From Argopecten irradians (Eukaryota > Mollusca > Bivalvia > Pectinida > Pectinidae): a stretch of DNA of 64,000 bases. The stretch lies in NCBI RefSeq assembly GCF_041381155.1, contig NC_091134.1, positions 30,881,540 to 30,945,539 of the forward strand, given 5' to 3'. A model generated the notes under the pieces. That model was not told the DNA's origin, ran no database searches, and saw nothing but the letters and a program-made list of their open reading frames with translations. Position 1 is the stretch's first letter. Each line of letters starts with the position of its first letter. Below, piece after piece: positions 45,557-57,493 of this stretch. A program made the translations under genes and the position numbers.

Positions 45557-46495
45557 AAATAGAATTCAGTTGACCATTTATTTATTACGTGAGCTGTGTT
45601 TGTTCATCATCCGTCAGTATTTCAAGATACAGAACCACAGAATAACAAAGATGAAATGAACCATAGAATGAGAAAAATGGAAAACTGGTCAGGAAGTTCA
45701 AAATTGTTACTAAATCTTCTACTTACATGTTACAGTCAAGACATTTGTACAAAATGTACAATCTGAAAAGAGTGTGGATGATCTTTCCATGTTCATTGAA
45801 GTGAAAATATTTGTAGAATCTAAGACTGAATCTCCTACATTCTTTGTAGGGGAAAATATTGTAATTTTGTCTGAATTTATATTTAGTTTGCTTTTTTTTG
45901 ATGTTATATTAAAGTAAAGACAGATGATTCTCATGGTCATAATGCCATTGAAGCTTTCAATATATGGATCATACAGAAGTAATTGTGAAACTCTTGTACT
46001 GCAAATTCATGCTGTGTTAAATAACTGTAATAACATTTTGTAATTGTAATGTTCACTTGGTAAGGCTAATGTTTTATCGCAGCTAAAACCTTAGTATACA
46101 AACTCAGAATTAGTTGGTAGGCAGCTCAGAATGAACAGGTTGTGCAGTATTTATAATAATACTGAACAAAGCACTGGTAAAGTTCAGCTACTCTTGTAAA
46201 AATGTGGGAAAATGTTTCCTCAAAAGGGGGTCACAAACAAACATGAAATTCAGCCCTACAATTTATGTAATGTAAAAAGAGATATATCAGTTCTGTGATA
46301 GGTTAGACCATTGTTGGTTCATAAGCTCTCTGGATATTTGAAGTTTATGTGAAAACATAACAAAACAAAATCATTTAGAAACAAGAGTAATTACGCATGG
46401 TATTTTGTGTATTAGTTTATCAATGTGTGACTTGTTCCCCCTACTGCTGTGACACACAGTACTGATTGTCCAGACTCGGGAACCAGGGACGACTG
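45557..46495 (+). other. HCCS 3' flank
   Basis: Likely 3'UTR. ATTAAA at 45908-45913 and AATAAA further on at 46883-46888 are candidate polyadenylation signals. No gene seen. If the distal signal is used, the minisatellite of 46496-46754 would be transcribed. Confidence 0.45.
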
Positions 46496-46754
46496 CATGG
46501 TTCTACAGGTAAATAGTCATGGTTCTACAGGTAAATAGTCATGGTTCAGGTAAATAGTCATGGTTCTACAGGTAAATAGTCATGGTTCTATAGGTATATA
46601 GTCATGGTTCTACAGGTAAATAGTCATGGTTCTACAGGTAAATAGTCATGGTTCTACAGGTAAATAGTCATGGTTCTATAGGTTAATAGTCATGGTTCTA
46701 CAGGTAAATAGTCATGGTTCTACAGGTAAATAGTCATGTTTCTACAGGTAAATA
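46496..46754 (+). repeat. 22-bp minisatellite, about 12 units
   Basis: Unit CATGGTTCTACAGGTAAATA plus GT, with one shortened unit and a few substitutions. Near-identical units suggest recent expansion. There are no unique spacers, so it is not a CRISPR array. Confidence 0.9.
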
Positions 46755-46998
46755 CAAGGTAACTTTCAGTTCTGTAGAATTTCGGTGTTCTGTAGGTATT
46801 GTCAAAGAGATATAACTCATGACCACTTAATCTAAAAGTGACTTGTTGGGAGATTTGATTAAATTTGCTTTTGTTTGAATGAAATAAAAAGGCTTTATGT
46901 TGCTGAATCAAACAAATTGTTTATTCTTTTATCCATGCTTTAATGCTTTATAATACAAATCACCTTGATGTACCCATGTCTTATATAGGTGTTGTGAA

Positions 46999-47217
46999 CC
47001 ATATTCGACCCATGGTGCATAAAATTGAAGATAAATGATTGACGGCTTAATAGGAATAATCTTTCACAAAAGTGATTTTAAAAATCTATAAATCAATTTG
47101 TGGAAGTATTCTACTAAAGAACAATGGTTCATCTTAAATTATGGAAAAGATGATATGCAATTTTCATGAGATTGAGCCTCAAAAAGGGAAGGTGGGTGCT
47201 TTTAGGGTTGAATATGG
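46999..47217. mobile_element. MITE with ATATTCGACCC ends, copy 3
   Basis: Left end CCATATTCGACCCATGGTGC and right end GTGGGTGCTTTTAGGGTTGA then ATATGG are inverted repeats related to 18497-18695 and 29228-29495. Confidence 0.6.
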
Positions 47218-47369
47218 TAAACAAGTATTGAATTCATTGAACAGAGAATTTAAGGTTTTGGTTTGTTTTGTTAATTTTGTTATGTCAGGTTCATTTAATA
47301 ACATGCCAAGTTTTAGGGGCTGAACCTTGCCTAAAATAACACAAAAATGGTCCTGACTAAGTGTTATCA

Positions 47370-48157
47370 GGTCACCTGGTCCGAAGGATCAAGGTGATCT
47401 TATGTGATACTGCGGAGTCAGGTGTCTGTCTGTTCGTCAACAATTTACTTCTCCATAACCGCTGGTCTGAATTTAACAAAATTTGACTGGTACCATCCCT
47501 ATGGAGTACTGACTGAAAACAGTACGAATGATCTGGCTTAGGGGTGGGACCAAAAGGGGTCAATTTGGCTATTTTTATAGAAACAACTTCTTCTCTGGAA
47601 CTAAGCATGGAATAGCACCCATTAGCAATGGTAGCATCCTTAAAGGGTGGGGATTCAAAATTGTACAAATGATGGGACAAACCCCTGAGGGGGCGGGGTC
47701 AATTTGGCTATTTCCATATAAACGACTACTTTTCTGAAACTAAGCATGGGACAGCACTCATAATGCAATGGTAGCATCGATATAGGGTGGGGATTAAAAA
47801 TTGTACAAATCATAGGGCTGAAACCCCCCAGGGGGCCTGAGGGGCGGGTGAAAAGGGGTCAATTTGGCCATTTCTATATGAACGACTTCTACTCTGAAAC
47901 TAAGCATTGGATATATAGCAACAGGGGTGGGACCAAAAGGGGTCAATTTGGCTATTTCCATGTAAACGACTTCTTATCTGAAACTAAGAATGGGATAGCA
48001 CTCATGATGCATATGGTAGTATTCTTATAGGTCTGAGATTCAAAATTGTACAAATGATGGAGCTGACCCCCGGGGGGCTTGAGGGATGGGGTCTTTGTTT
48101 ATTACAATGTATTTACTAAAAACAGGTGAGAGATAAAGGCCACTTTTGGCCCCTTGT
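47370..48157 (+). mobile_element. Helitron-like element, family E
   Basis: Begins GGTCACCTGGTCCGAAGGAT then CAAGGTGATC, a terminal hairpin. It has about four units with 'AAAGGGGTCAATTTGGCTAT', and ends CAGGTGAGAGATAAAGGCCA then CTTTTGGCCCCTTGT. CAGGTGA complements the 5' terminus. Confidence 0.65.
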
Positions 48158-48162
48158 CTACG

Positions 48163-48243
48163 GGTCACCTGAAGAAGTCCTCAAGTGACATATTATAGTC
48201 CGCGACTTTTGTCCCGTTCCGTTCGTCTGTCGTCCATCGTAGT
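48163..48243 (+). repeat. 5' fragment of another Helitron-like element, cut by the LTR element
   Basis: GGTCACCTGAAGAAGTCCTC then AAGTGAC forms a terminal hairpin, followed by a GTCTGTCGTCCATCGTAGTG stretch like the start of family B. It stops where the first LTR begins. Confidence 0.5.
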
Positions 48244-49324
48244 GTTTTTGTCAGAAAATAGGTTCCGCCACAGTTAAGATTTATTTTTGTATATAATAGT
48301 GCTGGAATGGTTTCATTTGTAAGACCATAACCTACCTTTATATCAGCACTGGTTCTGGGTTGATCAAACAGTATCAGCTTTGGCTATGAGTATAATGCAA
48401 TGGTGCATTCTGAAATGGCTGAAATCTGGATTGGTAATGATGGCTGACTATGAAAAGTGGAGAACCCAGCTCCCCAGCATTCATCTCCTCGATCCAGCTA
48501 TTTCAGTGGTATACTACTATATATAGTGCTGCTTACGCAATAACAAAAGGTAAGATCCAGAAATACTCCCCAAGGCATACCAGAGTAGCTAGAAGTACTG
48601 AGGATAAGTGTAGGTACAGGGTGCAAAGGCACAGAGGTACATTTGGTGTATGGAAGGAGTACAGGGTGGTCATAGGCACAGGGTACATACATCCAGTACA
48701 GGGTGCTCAGGAACTAGGGTACAGGGTGTGTAAGTGTACAGGGTGACACAGACATACAGTACAGGGTGCACATGGTGCACGGATGGGATACGGAAACCAG
48801 TTACAGGTGTTGCGACAGGTACAGTGGTACAGGGTGTGAAAGCGTGTACAGTGAGTGCACAGACACAGGGGACAAACCATGTACAGGTGTGCAGACAGGC
48901 AACATGATGACCATACCAGTACAGGGTTCACATGCACAGGTTACAGGGTATAAAGCGTACAAGGTGCACGTCACAGAGTACAGGGGTCAGCATAGGTGTT
49001 ACATGGTTAACAGAATACGAGCGAGTACACAGCAGTACAGGGTGCATAGGTACAGAGTGCTGGCACAGTGTAGAATAGTAGGGCTATTGTTGGTTTGATC
49101 ACTTAGTACATATTTCTTTCTATCTGTATATGTTGTTCATGTTGAGTAACTATCTGAGAGGTAGCACAGTGCATGTTTCTTTCTTTAGTATGTTCACAGA
49201 TGTCATAGGGATTTGTTATGTGTTGGTGTCAAGGTAGACCAGCGGTTTCCTTTGTATATATTTGTCTACCGGCTAACACCCATACACAGGAAACAGACCT
49301 GGTACGAACTCAAACACGTTAACA
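48244..49324 (+). repeat. left LTR
   Basis: Homologous to 56547-57493. Contains many tandem GTACAGGGTGCACAGGCACA-like units (about 48600-49080). Boundaries are approximate and set by comparison with the middle LTR. Confidence 0.7.
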
Positions 49325-50530
49325 CCAATTTCCTGGAGGCAAGCGGGTCGGATTGGGGTTGTTGTTTATCATCTGTGTTTTATGTATTACATTCATAAAT
49401 CATGGTTGAATCAGGTATTTTTATATACCGTAGCTATGACAGATAGCTGTATATTTGGAGAATTTTGTGTGGTATTCCAGTTGTATTCTTTTGGATAACC
49501 TCGTATTTTCAATTGCTTTAATATGGGATAATGACTAAGGAAATAGAAGTAGGCAAGAATAGGAGGGCTGGCGCAATACTAGCCAATGCAATTGGGTCTA
49601 CGGAATAGGAAGGGTTGACTGACGAGGTTACAGGTAAGGGGACTCGTGGATGTAAATCATCCTTAGATGGACGTAACTTTAGGTCCCCTGAACTCATGTA
49701 GCCTGTCAACACAGACCACAATATTCAGGAGCATAGCGCATTTCGAGGGTCGGTTAACCGCGGAAGACTTAACGAAGGCAACGTAGAGCACCCAATGCTG
49801 GTGTTCAATACCTCTAGTCCTGGGGGCAAGTGTTCATCTGGCTGAGATGCGTGCGGGGGGGAAGTACTTCAGTTCGTATGGCGGATACTTGGGGATAATG
49901 TACACACGGTACATCAGTTACACAGTGCCTATGAGCACTTGGACGACCTCGCGCGGGAGAGACGAGATGGACCGTGGTGATCAAGCTCATGTAATCACAA
50001 ACAACCCAACTGATAGCTACCGCCTGGGTCGATAAATAACATAGGGTCAAACAACGGACTCGGATGGGATTTTACCACCCTAGCAAGTCGTCATATCATC
50101 AGCCAGCAACGTTATTGATGGTAGACTGGATCATGGATTGAACATATAAGTGAGCAACAATTTACCGAGGCTTGAGCACAGATTAAATCATTGGATCAAA
50201 CGTCACATGCACGAATCGGTGCAGTATTTGGTCGTTGCTTCCCGTTAGACGCCAGGGCAACAAACAGTACTGGGAACTCTGCAACAGCAGGTGAGTAAAC
50301 ACTGTTATTGCAATCACTCCCTGAGCACTATGAAGTCTAATTTTTGCGCCCATATTAACCAAACACTGCACTAGTATCGCACGTATGCTGAGTATAACGG
50401 ATACTGAGCTGCAGACCTCGGAAACATTACGCGAGGAGGTAGGTGAAGGGATGAAAACGCTTAACCACACCTTTAGCATACCCCACGGCAACAAGGGACA
50501 TAGCGGAAATGATTTCTACGGGATCATTCG

Positions 50531-50597
<67 letters not shown>

Positions 50598-53500
50598 ACT
50601 TGCGTCGATGCCCTCATTGACTTTGATATGAGGTTAAGGGTCCATGCAGGTCGCCGACCAATAGAGACACTTAACGAAGCTGTGGCACACTCGCTGTGGA
50701 AATAGAAGTCTTTTACCAGAGGCTGACAAAGAACGCCGAAGTAGTTAGTAAAGGATATGTACGGCAGGCACAATGTTCTGAGAGCTTATGCAGAAAAGGA
50801 TTTAACCCAGGTGAACTGGAGATATTACATGTCCTCAGTTAAAAGAGTCAATGCTCCAACATGGAGAAGGAGATAAAAGAGCTGCGAGAATCCTAAGACA
50901 AGGACAGGTGGTAATACAGGTAATAAGATAGAAGAAACACCTGGTCAAAACGCGATCCACCGTGAGAGATCAAGATGCTTTACAAATGTGGCAAAACAGG
51001 ACATTTTAAGAGAGACTGCAAGGAAAATAAAAAGTCTCCTTTACCCGTGGCAAAAGTCGCAACAGTCTACAACGGAGAAATGTAAACAAACAATGCACAT
51101 AGTAAGAATACTCCTACAGTACTTCATGCACAGGGTGTATCTGAAGACAAACCCAGATATAAATGCGCGTAGACGAAAGGTGGTTTTATTTGTGGACGTT
51201 AGTGTTAAGTGGACTAACTTTGCAAATAATGACTGGTGGACACAGGAGCTACAGTACGTCTCATGTCTGAAGATACATTTACAAGTCTAATCTCCAGTGA
51301 GCAACAGGTAACATTGGAACCTGTGTATCACATAAGATAGTAGCAGCAAATGGAGAAAGGTTAAACGTCAAAGGGAAAGGAAAGTTTACTTTCAAAATAG
51401 ACGAGTTATCACGCCGCATGCACAGTTGTAGTCGTAGATATTTCAATACAAGGGATTCTTATAGCATTTGGATCTAGTACCTTAAATAAGATAGCGGAAG
51501 TGTTTGTCTGGATGTCGCGGCCAAGGACAAAACGATGAGGCCATATGTAGGCCAAGACGAGGTCACTTAGCAAGCTGACTAGGTTCACATAGTATGCTTT
51601 AGAGGGTGTGTTATGAGTGACACGCGGTGAGTTCTAACGCCGCCAAGTGTTCTGAACATAATATGTGATTAGGCAAGGTTCGGCATTTATCAAAACTGTC
51701 GAACTGTTACCTGAACAAGGAATGCATGAAAGGAGTACCAGCGACAAATTCTTATGCATCAGGACAGGTTTTCATGTTGTCAAGAAACTTTCTGTCCGGT
51801 CCGGTTCTTACTGATGCCCATATGTCGGGCAACGTAACCCTACTCTCAAACGGATAACCAACGAATATATCCAAACCATTCACTACAGTGCGCGAACACT
51901 TGAGCCCTATGATGCGAAAGTGTTGGAGATACTGTAGACAATGCGCAACAGGGAAGCAATGCAATGAGGTTACCTAATCACCTGGAGCTCTATTTGTACA
52001 AAAGGATCCTCGCGAGAATCTCAGAAGAAGATCGGATAAGGAGAATACAAGCTATAGCTCCTTTTAACTGAAAAATTCTACCTCTTTATTTGCAAGCTCA
52101 GACACAAGGAACCTTGGGACTTATTCTCAAACTATAATCCAGAATCTTACCATTGACAGACGGCAGTATACGGATACTCAGGTTCAAAAAACAATACTCC
52201 CTGCGTCGTCTCCTCTCACCATGCGAGCGGAGGAATGTACACAGAGGTGAGTGTGGAATAGCATGTTATACGCGATAGGTGTAATTTCACCTTCAGCGCA
52301 GTCTCCTGTCCATCAGGAGGATTGTCCCTTGTGAGAACAAGTCGATGCGATACCATGTAGGGTTCGATGCGTGGGCTGTATCTGCTAGGTTTGATCATAA
52401 ACAAGTTAACAGTCAATAACTCTGACCGATACCCTTTACCAAGGGTAGATGGACACGCTAGATCGGTTGTCTGGCAGTAAATGGTTCTCAACCATTGACT
52501 GTTCTCAGGTCCTTTTGGCAAAGTGGAGATGGAGCAGGCGCTCGCGACAAACCGAAAACGGCATTTGCAACAACGCAAAGGACTTTAACTAACGAATTCA
52601 ACGTGATATGCCCTTCGGTTTTATTGCAGACAGTCCAGCTAACGTGTTTGAAAGACTGATGGATCTCCGGTTCTATCTGGATTGGCCGATGGACATTTGC
52701 CTGGTCGTTATATTGATGATGTGGTGATGCTTTGGGAGAACATTTGAAGAGGCTTTGGGAGAACATGGGGACAGGGTATACGCGAGGAATACATGAAGCA
52801 GGGATCTAAAATTAAAGGCAAAGAAGTGTCCATCTATTCCAACATAGTGTACATTTCCTTGATATGTGATATCACAGACATGAACGTGGTTGTCTACCTG
52901 ACGCCGGACAAGGTAAGGTCGGTCATAGGAGCAAATGGGCTCTAAATAAAATTAAAACTATTTCCAGCTGGACGTCACCGAGGTCAGGCTCCATTTTTAG
53001 GGCCTGTGTTAGCTATCTACAGTTGCGGTACATTGTAAGGATTTCAGTGGATTTTTTTTTTTTTTTTTTTTTTTTAAGAAGACCTCATGATACATCTCAC
53101 GTGAGAAAGGAACCGACTTCGTGTGGACCGAAGACTGTCAAATGGCATTTGACAGCTTTAAAGGAACGACCTTGCTACGGTAAAAACAAAATCGCGGGGG
53201 TAAATCCTGCACCCCCCCCTAAACCAACTTTGCTAAATGTCCCCATTATTTTGGAACACAGAAGAGCCAGTCCAGTTTGGGATCGAGGCTGTATTGTCAC
53301 AGACCGATAGATGGCAAGAAAAAGAGTCGATTGCCTACGCAAGCCGGACGGCTACCAAGGCAGAACGGAAGTACACGCGTGACACGCAAAGAGCTGTTTT
53401 TTGGCGTGGTATAGTCCTCTTTCTGAAATACTTGAGATCATTTACCTTGTAACAAACACAAATGTGTTTTGTTCGGGACAGATCCACGAGGTGTGCATCG

Positions 53501-56500
53501 CAGAGTGGTTATTGGTAAAACTAGAAAAAAACCCCCGAAGGTAACAGGTCGCAAGGTGGATACAGGTGGACAGACAAGTTTCGACGCAGGACATGAGATT
53601 CGTTCCGCCATCGCCCTGGTAAACAACATGCAAAGGCTGATGCAATGAGCAGGATTCCCATGCAGACAATGTGGGCTACCAGCCGAAAATATTGGACTAT
53701 GTAAAACCACCGTGAATGCTAATGGGTCAAACCATGTTAAAACATGAAGAGACTCTGGGAGGATCTGCAACACAAAGACTCCTGAATTCATGTTAATAAA
53801 AACATGGATTAAAGGAAAGGGAAAGCCGCCCAAGCTTTGTTAAGGTCAAGGGGACAAAGCCGCGGGTACTCAGGGTACTTTGTGGGCACAATGGGATGGT
53901 ATACTAGACTATCAAAAACGGTGTTTTTGTGCAGCAGAGTCTGAAGGAAAAAAAAAAGATTCCTCTTATCAAGTGGTCTGGTACCAATGTCTAGCCCGAG
54001 GAATATCTTAGAGATTGCATACGACAGTTAAAACCTCTGGTCATTTGGGAGTAACCAAGACACTAGGTCGGATACGCAGCCAAAACTTTTAATTACTGGA
54101 CTGGGTTGCAGCACAGATGTTCGCCAGTATGTCTCTCTGGTGTCAGAATGTGCGCTTGTACGCAAGGACAAGGACAAAGAGGACAGGCTCCTACTCTGCA
54201 AACTGACAGCGAGACCGGATATCCGATGGAGAGGATAGCAACCGACATTATGGGCCCATTGTCCAGAAACAAGAAAAGGGTAACAGATATATCCTCGTTG
54301 TAGCTGACTACTTCTCAAAGTGGACCGAGGCATACCCTACTGACATAAACATGGAATCAGCTACCGTGGCGACATTGATAGTCCCGAAGAGTTTTATTGC
54401 CAGATTTCGGTGTACCTGACACCTTACAATGTCCGACCAGGGTAGGCCAATATGAGAGTATCCCTCTTTCAAGAAATGTGCAAGTTTACTCGGTTACTAT
54501 GAGGAAAACCCAGCACCACAGCGTTTCAATCCAAAATCAGACGGGATGGTTGAGCCGATTTAAACCAAACACTGCAGCAGAATGTTGAGTGGCATATGTC
54601 CAAGATCATCAAAATAGATTGGGACAGCCATTTGCCATATGTACTGATGGCATACTTCGCCTCTGCTATAACACACACTAAACCACAGGGTTCTCTCCAA
54701 ACATGTTAATGTTTGGGAGGGAAGTATCCACCACGACCCTTAAGTCTGATCATAACGAGTTGCCAGAGGAAGCCAGGGATGTGTCTTCAGGAGTGAGTGG
54801 GCTTGGCAATTACGTGAAAGGTTGGAAGAGGCACATAGACAAACGCGTGCTTTCACGAAACAGTCCGTACAGAGGCAAGAATGCGGTACCATGACTCAAT
54901 AACTTCAGTGGGATAAGTTTGAACAATGCGGTGACATGGTGTATGTTGTAATTTTCCTATTGAGGAAAGTGGGTACAAATCACCCTCCACAGCTGCATGA
55001 GCCTTTTGGAAAGGACTATAGCACTATTGTTTCAAAGGTTGTCCGAGGTCACCTACAAGGTTCGCCGTGGGCGATGGAAAGATCCTGGTAGGTCCATGTT
55101 GATAGACTCAAGAGATGTAAGTCTCAGGGACTAGGGGAACCAGGCTGTTGGACAAGGTTTTCTGTCCAAGGTATTCAAGATACAGCTGTTGGACAAGGGT
55201 TTTTGGGAAGGTGATAATGACAAGTCGGTCATGAGTGACAAACTGGCGGATGAAAATCGAGTGTCCAGACAAGGGCCCGGGGTATGGAAGTCTGGTCGAG
55301 GAGTGTACTAGGTCAGGGAGAAAATACTAGGAAAACCTGGGTGGCTTTCTGACCTATGTTCTGTAGATAGGTTGGCAGAAGATTGTTAAATACCTGTACA
55401 TAACCATGTATAATTCTGAGCGAAATCAATATGTAACTAAATTTCGCCTTTCGTATTACTTTTTCAGCGAGAATGCCAAACACCAAGGTTACAAAGAGGA
55501 AACCTGGCATGGATGGCCTGTCCACTGTGCTCGTCGCAAGCGTTTCCAGGAACACAGGGAGGCTTGGGGACAAACTCATCTGATAATGTGCGGAAAGAGA
55601 CCAGTGGAGAAGAAGCAGTTTTGAGTGCCCAACACTGTGACTTGACTTCGCCACCAGCAAGACAGATCCTGTTAAAAAACTACCGACATGTGGCACGGAG
55701 GCACGGTCCCTTCGCCAAAGGACGACACAGGAGATGATATATTGACATTTGGCTCCGGACGGATCCAGGTTCCTTGCCGCAGTTCACGGGTGCTGTATAG
55801 TGGAACTGATCATGACGTCACACGAAAGTGATCTTGAGATTGGTAAGGACTTTCTCGAAGCCCACGTCGCGCCACGTTTCCCATGTGCCCATGCCTGTGT
55901 CGGCTCCTACATCGCTGCAAAACCAATGAAGGGGAGCCGGGTTTCTTTGCCGAAGGAATCGTTGATGATTTCCTCTTTTCTCCTCCTCAGTCCGGCTGTA
56001 GTTAGGGGTAAAAGATTTACATTTTGTAGCAGTAAGGGATCGGTAGCACGTGTCCGCTGGTGTCCGCTCCCCGCTGAAACCTACACAGGATGGTACCACA
56101 GGTGTACTGTGGATAAGTGTAATGGAAAGCCAGGTGTCGAAATTCGACGAAGCATCAGTACTTCAATGGGTAAGACAAAACTGCTCAGCCTCGTAGAGAA
56201 GGACCAACAAGGTTAAAACCACCACCCAAGTTTGTGGGACGGAATGCAGAGATGTGTCAGAGGAAATCACGCGAGTGGGACGAGAATTACGTCGACTAAC
56301 TGATCAAATTTACAGATTGGATAAAGTGATGGTAATTTGCTCTTTGAGTGAAAAAAAAGAACAGAAACAGAAACTTGATACCTAGTTGTTTGTCTTTTTT
56401 ATTGTAGTTGGTGAAGTAATCCATATGCATGACATAAAGCCTTATTGGAAACAGATTTTATATTAGTTTTTGTTGAGTATTATATATTTTTACCATGGAA

Positions 56501-56546
56501 AAAAAATGCGGGACGCATTTTTGCTCGGAGGCATGGCGTGGGTAAT
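48244..56546 (+). mobile_element. Ty3/Gypsy LTR element, copy 1 (5' LTR plus internal region), broken
   Basis: Left LTR about 48244-49324, internal region to 56546, then the shared middle LTR. Recognisable parts in order: gag-like region (about 49.5-51.2 kb) with a zinc-knuckle remnant, protease region, reverse transcriptase (about 52.2-52.9 kb), RNase H (about 53.1-53.6 kb), integrase (about 54.0-55.1 kb) and a 3' zinc-finger-like region (about 55.5-55.8 kb). RNase H before integrase is the Ty3/Gypsy order. It aligns along its whole length with copy 2 but is about 0.9 kb longer through many small scattered differences, so it is heavily broken. These are mainly extra bases rather than substitutions, which looks more like read or assembly error than great age. 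Confidence 0.85.
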
Positions 56547-57493
56547 TGTGACAGAAATAGGTCGCCCACAGTTGTATATACTATAGCTGAATGGTTCATT
56601 TGAAGACCATAACCTACTTATATCAGCACTGGTTCGGTTTGATCAACAGTATCAGCTTGGCTTGAGTATAATGCAATGGTGCATTCTGATTGGCTGAAAT
56701 CTGATTGTAATTTGATGCTGACTATAAAAGTGGAGAACCCAGCTCCCCAGCATCATTCCCTGCTCCAGCTTTTCAAGTGGACACTACTATATATAGCGCT
56801 GACGCAATAACAAAGGTAAATCCAGTAATACCCCCAAGGCATACCAGGTGCTAAGAGTACTGAGGATAAAGTGTACAGGGTGCACAGGCACAGGGTACAT
56901 GGTGTAAAGGAGTACAGGGTGCATAGGCACAGGGTACATACCAGTACAGGGTGCACAGGTACTGGGTACAGGGTGTGTAAGTGTACAGGGTGCACAGACA
57001 CAGGGTACATACCAGTACAGGGTGCACAGGTACAGTGATAACAGGGTGTGTTAAGTGTGTACAGGTGCACAGACACAGGGGGACATACCAGTACATGGTG
57101 CACAGGCACATGATACATACCAGTACAGGGTGCACAGGCTACAGGGTTACAGGGTATAAGGGTACAAGGTGCACGTCACAGAGTACAGGGTGCATAGGTG
57201 TACATGGTTAACAGATACAGAGTACACAGCAGTACAGGGTGCATAGGTACAGAGTGCTGGCACAGTGTATAGTAGGCTATTGTTGTTTGATCACTTAGTA
57301 CATATTTCTTTCTATCTGTATGTTGTTCATTGAGTAACTGTGAGGTACACAGTGCATGTTTCTTTCTTAGTTCACATGTCATAGGGATTTGTTATGTGTT
57401 GGTCAAGGTAGACCAGCGGTTCCTTTGTATATATTTGCTACCGCTAACACCCCAACCCAGGAAAAGACCTGGTACGAACTCAAACACGTTACA
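56547..57493 (+). repeat. middle LTR shared by the two copies
   Basis: Begins TGTGACAGAAATAGGTCGCC and ends CACGTTACA, giving TG...CA borders and about 947 bp. The internal region after it begins CAATTTCTGGTGGCAAGCGG, a form common just after the 5' LTR of Gypsy elements and possibly holding the tRNA primer site. About ten GTACAGGGTGCACAGGTAC-like units lie at 56870-57250. Confidence 0.75.

Noticed and set aside
46496-46754. Regular repeat array suggesting CRISPR
   Set aside because: Units are contiguous with no unique spacers, and the host is a eukaryote.
48450-49098. Cys/His/Tyr-rich frames in the left LTR
   Set aside because: They follow the GTACAGGGTGCACAGG tandem units and shift between strands; no protein family matches.
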